A stretch of DNA of 7,642 bases from an uncultured Clostridia bacterium. GTDB lineage: Bacteria; Bacillota; Clostridia; Christensenellales; UBA1242. The stretch is from assembly GCA_904397185.1 (NCBI GenBank), contig CAJFOL010000117.1, positions 1-7,642 on the forward strand. Direction: 5' to 3'. The first letter of the stretch is position 1; the number at the start of each line of letters is the position of its first letter. Under the pieces are notes generated by a model. That model saw only the letters and a list, made by a program, of their open reading frames with translations, was not told the DNA's origin and made no database searches. The position numbers and the translations under genes were made by a program. Positions 6,401 to 7,642 of the stretch are shown here, piece by piece.

Positions 6401-7642
6401 TCATACTATGGATGGTCAGGTTTCATTCCAGGCTGTCGTGAACGAGAACGCGGCAGGCCAGACCATTAATAATGAGGCACAGATCAAAGTCGGACATGAT
6501 CCGCAGATCACAACCAATAAGACAGAGACAGAAGTAAAGACAGGCAGCCTGACGATCAGCAAGACGATCACGGTAAATACAGATCAGGGGACTGTCATTG
6601 ATACTGCAAAAGCATTTACCTTTACAGTAGTCCTGACTGACAAGAAAGGCAAAACGCTGGATGGTGGATACAGTTACAGTGGTACATCAGACGGTACAAC
6701 AGAATATCAGGGTACGATAAAGAGTGGCGGCACGATCACGCTGAAACATAACGGCAGCGTTACGATCACCGGTCTCCCGGAAGGCGCGCAGTATACTGTG
6801 ACAGAGACGCCGGAAGATGGATATACAGCGCAAAATGCTGAAATTAAAGGAACCATCCCGGCGGACAGTGCAGCGACAGCAGCATTTGTCAACAACTATT
6901 CAGCCGGACAGGCGACACTCACCGGTGCGACGAACCTGGAAGTTACCAAGGTATTTAACGGAAAAGACTGGGGCGATGAAGTATTTACATTTACCCTGAC
7001 CCAGACAGGCGGAGATACCACGAAGGTTACGCTGCCGGCAAATGCTTCGGATCTGCAGATCGGCAAAGATACAACCGATCACAAAGCAGCGTTTGGAGAC
7101 ATCATCTTTACTGCGGCAGGTGAATACACATTTGAGATCAGTGAGGTGATTCCGGAAAATCCGGGACAGATCCACTATGATGATCATAAAGTGACCATCA
7201 CAGTAAATGTAACTGATAATAAGTCCGGTTCTCTGGAGGCAGTGGCATCGGCTACGACAAGCGGTTCCATGACATTTACAAATACTTATACGCCGCAGGA
7301 GATAACAGCCAATATCCAGGCGCTGAAAGACATGAGCGGACGTGACCTGCGGGATACGGATAAGTTTACATTTACAATCACACCGCAGGATGGAGCTCCG
7401 GCTACTACAACAGCAGAAGCGCAGAACGGCGGTCAGGACAATAAGGTCATTGACTTCGGATATGCGACATTTACAGAAGACGGAACCTATACGTACCTGA
7501 TCACGGAGACTGGCGGAAGCGTAGCAGGAGTAACAAACAGTACGCAGACGATCAAAGCAACCGTGCAGGTAGACTACAATGAAGCGACAGGTACACTTTC
7601 ATCAGAGGTAAGCTATTCCGGCGGAGACGGAGAAGCTCACAA
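369..7642 (+). CDS. Giant VWA-domain surface adhesin with isopeptide-type repeat stalk (3' end outside window)
   Basis: At least 2424 residues are read without a stop; the last full codon ends at 7640. The ATG at 369 is chosen because an in-frame TAG lies at 333-335, no other start codon lies between, and AAGGA/AGGAAG (356-362) sits 6-8 nt upstream. Met14 (ATG at 408) is a possible alternative. Domains in order: signal peptide (1-38), N-terminal segment with YDGRVWVDKSV (105-115) and SDFLVTYSA (132-140), VWA domain (about 154-515), unassigned region (516-852), then twelve Ig-like modules (853-2424+). Only two cysteines were seen (258 and 653), usual for surface proteins that rely on isopeptide rather than disulfide bonds. 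By family knowledge, such proteins are exported by Sec, sortase-anchored to the wall or built into pili, and bind host or microbial ligands through the VWA tip. The ligand cannot be inferred. The anchoring signal would lie beyond the window. Family assignment is secure; exact role is not. Confidence 0.96.
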   Translation, partial: MQKGNRKTVKRRKMRSILSALLALAMVLSLSVSEPVYAADGSEGSGKSFFSRAIEAAADFFGIGDDATDAGAQARAATTGDGVQRTADTGTTQEYTLGDEDSTQYDGRVWVDKSVSTEDEVIFGSNVVTNESDFLVTYSALATSTNTVGVTPTDTVFILDFSTSMTWGYSQAHESVAKDQSRIQAMITSVNNAIDALVKANPQNRIAIAVFNGSSTTLLPNLTTGTAILQQVSDGNYLSIYDYTYTPGQDGGRADVRCNINDTTTSTGGGTNIQAGMFAGMEILADNTYTTAEVNGETVTRIPNVILMSDGAPTTFSSATDATYIRESGGRHQDSITNDTDLNSDREVQSGSWWSTNSGKAIGSGDNDNPDSADGFMALLTASYYKNAITDRYYGNSGDEANIYTISFGTDVQTDAMVAMANLVLNPEGNWDSGATQNTGQVRAVVNAWNTYSQNNEPVVQAPIGHGNNDTKVNFRVSHPTGSSAAYDPDSLFYPTQYFAAADDEQLEQIFEEIASMITSSASVPTEVTGNPIDSGYIKYKDTTGQYMEIKNVKRLIFMDQVLNVTKDEKNSSEDREVYVAGSYEYSNPAYPGQSFNTNQIEIVVTDNGDNTQTIEVNVPAALIPLRTNTVTLDGNGVPTNNETSKTMPLRLCYEVGLAEGIDAVTLNGVDEEYLKNNSENGKVSFYSNAYTEGEQTNNGVGATVEFEPAPTNPFYFVQEDTPLYVADEGSPTGYSRAIGQFDSGATYYVPMTYYDGEGSDVKKVTSYVARSGETLAGFVGSDNSGLYIREGSPRIGNLQDVTASKSANETKTYGKYREPTFVFDQGGTNPQNGHFLVLLGNNGKLSIPFVSKDVSLASDNTHASIDGQLVGVGEKLHYTIDWVNTAVDQNGTAINSEITVVDTLPAGTTYVENSAQPADALYNKDENTITWTIQADEGQSGTVEFDVVVDPAAVDNENNALPNTATIEVGNNKYITNTTVNYVPEKSVSMPDGSGGTADADGKTVMPGTQLTYTIEYRNTESTGSTVTITDAVPGGTTFVSADPQAQPDGNGNLTWTISNVAAGATGSVSFTVRVDDSAVTTIENEANVKIGDHNPVVTNKVTTNVDRASLIVKKEVTADPGLTAPDKGFDFELTIPSKAGAQDVAATIHTDREDDQTTSLNFDADGKTTFTLEADQSIEISGMGGEQYSVVEQNAANGAVNSGFTLSKVEGATGASSAGNDQPINDEETATAAGTVGSDNATVTFTNRYSASGETTLTGTKTITGRDFRTGDEFTFSITGKYTGSVQGATAPMPANVENGKITIKPESEKSADINFGKISFTQPGTYVYTISEEDVDTSKVPAVSKDNTVYTVTYTVEDKNNNGILTVSDPIYAIKDAEPGSEPPTSLTWENTYTPKPDTFDPDGDITPDIRKQILGYDAAAQSPEGYTFELSVKNTTSGAAQDSGFTLPMPATATSDANGDIDFGAITFTAEGTYEITIAEQIPGSDNPEYDPDMTYDSHKLVYTVSVEDDHAGSLVATVDEDSISKGETTFRNILTPEDEKSVYSADDTDLKTEINGQLVGVGDKLTYTIDWVNNAQDSSGAPTTATVIVTDTIPEGTSLVEDSISGEGSLGQDGRTITWRFEDQNAGAAGQVKYTVEITADAVKITNPENTVTNTAQIQIGDNHPQSTNTVENPVPEKTETTNASEVTEGTELTYQITFKNTAGDNGTATVVDELTKGQEYVTGSAEVTVNGGEASATEPTVEGTAADGQELTWNLTGLAADAQVVLTFDVTITRDAGATVDNTATVNGHKTNVVTTPYPSESTKDVSYADKPEVSINGQMVGVGDELLYTIDWAAEADGVLTVTDTIPTGTTYVSGSADNNGSYDEQSHMITWNLGQHSAGDKGTVTFKVTVNADAVQNDGNAVTNRAQIQIGTDDPVISYTNEVTNYVPEKSVTDDDTSTDGTQVGDTLTYTIQYANAGDEPVDMVITDTLDEGLTYVPDSAGENAVYDADTRTITWTLNDVPAHTMDGQVSFQAVVNENAAGQTINNEAQIKVGHDPQITTNKTETEVKTGSLTISKTITVNTDQGTVIDTAKAFTFTVVLTDKKGKTLDGGYSYSGTSDGTTEYQGTIKSGGTITLKHNGSVTITGLPEGAQYTVTETPEDGYTAQNAEIKGTIPADSAATAAFVNNYSAGQATLTGATNLEVTKVFNGKDWGDEVFTFTLTQTGGDTTKVTLPANASDLQIGKDTTDHKAAFGDIIFTAAGEYTFEISEVIPENPGQIHYDDHKVTITVNVTDNKSGSLEAVASATTSGSMTFTNTYTPQEITANIQALKDMSGRDLRDTDKFTFTITPQDGAPATTTAEAQNGGQDNKVIDFGYATFTEDGTYTYLITETGGSVAGVTNSTQTIKATVQVDYNEATGTLSSEVSYSGGDGEAH
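828..1913 (+). other. VWA (von Willebrand factor A) domain with intact MIDAS
   Basis: About residues 154-515. The first strand reads TVFILDFSTSM, giving the MIDAS motif D160-x-S162-x-S164. The other two expected metal ligands are present: T271 in GGGTNIQAG and D310 in LMSDGAPT. The fold continues through NIYTISFGT and ends in a helix (LEQIFEEIASMI). The domain is longer than a minimal VWA of about 200 residues; the extra length lies mainly between the SDG strand and the NIYTISFGT strand. An intact MIDAS means divalent-metal-dependent ligand binding is plausible, as in pilus-tip adhesins with VWA domains. C258 lies in an insertion between MIDAS elements. Confidence 0.92.
1914..2924 (+). other. 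Post-VWA region of the adhesin, unassigned fold
   Basis: About residues 516-852 lie between the VWA domain and the first stalk repeat. I do not recognise a named domain. The composition looks beta-rich (for example EIVVTDNGDNTQTIEVNVP). Visible landmarks are NPFYFVQEDTPLYV (713-726) and YYVPMTYYDG (from 748), followed by GHFLVLLGNNGKLSIP just before the stalk. C653 is here. Similar aromatic 'FYF..DTPLY' stretches follow VWA domains in other Clostridial surface proteins as I recall them, so this may be a conserved companion of the VWA domain rather than a linker. Confidence 0.6.
2925..3689 (+). repeat. Stalk modules A and B: DUF11-like repeat pair 1
   Basis: Residues 853-985 (A) and 986-1107 (B). 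Module A opens with IDGQLVGVGEKLHYTIDW (866-883). It continues with VVDTLPAGTTYVENSA, TITWTI and NTATIEVG, the order of motifs in the DUF11 / TIGR01451 conserved repeat family. Module B shows the same order (QLTYTIEYRN, TITDAVPGGTTFV, LTWTI, NEANVKIG) but lacks the GQLVGVG opening. The A/B joint is NYVPEKSV. These are Ig-like stalk domains; I cannot assign a crosslink triad to them. Confidence 0.85.
3690..4121 (+). repeat. Stalk module C: CnaB / DUF7601-like domain
   Basis: Residues 1108-1251. It begins with ASLIVKKEV and ends with VTFTNRY, the usual first and last strands of a CnaB-like isopeptide domain. The candidate triad is K1115 or K1116, E1194 (in YSVVEQN) and N1249 (in FTNRY). It separates a DUF11-like pair from a Spy0128-like pair, the same position module J holds later in the protein. 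The precise family (CnaB, DUF5979 or DUF7601) needs a profile search. Confidence 0.75.
4131..4991 (+). repeat. Stalk modules D and E: Spy0128 (FctA)-like pilin domains, pair 1
   Basis: Residues 1255-1398 (D) and 1399-1541 (E). Both carry the pattern FGxIxFTxxGxYxxxIxE and end in a strand leading to an Asn followed by T/I-x-TP (WENTYTP; FRNILTP). Candidate isopeptide triads are K1263-E1335-N1394 for D and K1415-E1484-N1537 for E. The distance from the Phe of FG to the Glu is 17 residues in both. This matches the Streptococcus Spy0128/FctA pilin repeat family, in which a Lys-Asn bond forms with help from a Glu. Bond formation here is inferred from the motif only. Confidence 0.85.
4992..5786 (+). 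repeat. Stalk modules F and G: DUF11-like repeat pair 2
   Basis: Residues 1542-1683 (F) and 1684-1806 (G). F opens with INGQLVGVGDKLTYTIDW (1559-1576), identical to module A at 15 of 18 positions, then IVTDTIPEGTSLV, TITWRF and NTAQIQIG. G reads ELTYQITFKN, TVVDELTKGQEYV, LTWNLT and NTATVNG, like module B. The joint is NPVPEKTE. This pair has no counterpart in the first super-unit and appears to be an extra DUF11a-DUF11b pair. Confidence 0.85.
5787..6536 (+). repeat. Stalk modules H and I: DUF11-like repeat pair 3
   Basis: Residues 1807-1938 (H) and 1939-2056 (I). H opens with INGQMVGVGDELLYTIDW (1822-1839), then TVTDTIPTGTTYV, MITWNL and NRAQIQIG. I reads TLTYTIQYAN, VITDTLDEGLTYV, TITWTL and NEAQIKVG. 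The H/I joint NYVPEKSV is identical to the A/B joint, so this pair looks like the closest counterpart of A-B. It is followed by a CnaB-like module just as A-B is. Confidence 0.85.
6537..6902 (+). repeat. Stalk module J: CnaB / DUF7601-like domain
   Basis: Residues 2057-2178. It starts with GSLTISKTITV and ends with AAFVNNY. The candidate triad is K2065, E2146 (in YTVTETPEDGY) and N2175 (in FVNNY). The GLPEGAQYTVTE segment is a typical CnaB-like Glu strand. It is shorter than module C, which has extra residues before its last strand, but holds the same position in the repeat order. Confidence 0.8.
6903..7642 (+). repeat. Stalk modules K and L: Spy0128-like pilin domains, pair 2 (L cut by window edge)
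   Basis: Residues 2179-2309 (K) and 2310 to the edge (L). K has the candidate triad K2194-E2259-N2305, ending in FTNTYTP. L has K2320 and E2380 with its Asn strand still to come beyond 7642. In both, the Phe of FG precedes the Glu by 17 residues, the same spacing as in modules D and E. The open reading frame and unfinished module L show that the stalk continues past the window. Confidence 0.83.

Noticed and set aside
369..7642. Shift in codon usage between the VWA half and the repeat half, suggesting a recent fusion
   Set aside because: A rough hand count of glycine and threonine codons in two 200-codon samples showed no clear difference.

Overview
The window is almost entirely one very large plus-strand gene. 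It starts at 369 and is still open at the right edge (7642), giving at least 2424 codons with no stop seen in frame. It encodes a secreted Gram-positive surface protein. In order it has a signal peptide, a von Willebrand factor A (VWA) domain with a complete metal-binding (MIDAS) motif, about 340 residues I cannot assign to a family, and a stalk of at least twelve immunoglobulin-like modules. The C-terminus lies outside the window, so any LPXTG-type wall-anchoring signal or partner sortase cannot be seen. The protein type and the base composition and codon style suggest a gut-type Firmicute, probably Lachnospiraceae or a related Clostridia. That placement is inference.

Layout. 1-82: three closely packed hairpins, resembling the end of an IS200/IS605-type element or a leftward terminator cluster. 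83-183: no gene; a stem-loop and an exact 19-bp tandem duplication. 184-210: a plausible sigma-A-type promoter. About 211-368: a leader of about 150 nt with a small hairpin, a possible short upstream ORF (310-396), and an 8-bp hairpin immediately before the purine-rich ribosome binding site. 369-7642: the adhesin gene.

The stalk has a readable grammar. Modules A to L run: DUF11-like pair (A,B), CnaB/DUF7601-like (C), Spy0128-like pair (D,E), then two DUF11-like pairs (F,G and H,I), CnaB/DUF7601-like (J), Spy0128-like pair (K,L, with L cut by the window). The unit [DUF11a-DUF11b]n - CnaB-like - Spy0128 x2 therefore occurs twice, with n=1 and then n=2. In the CnaB-like and Spy0128-like modules I can point to candidate Lys-Glu-Asn triads for self-formed isopeptide crosslinks.

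The likely picture is a long, rigid, covalently stabilised surface fibre with a VWA tip for binding host or neighbour ligands. No other protein-coding gene is supported. The long minus-strand open frames are antisense shadows of the adhesin. I see no clearly new multi-gene system here. The main points of interest are the duplicated super-unit of the stalk and the unusual leader.
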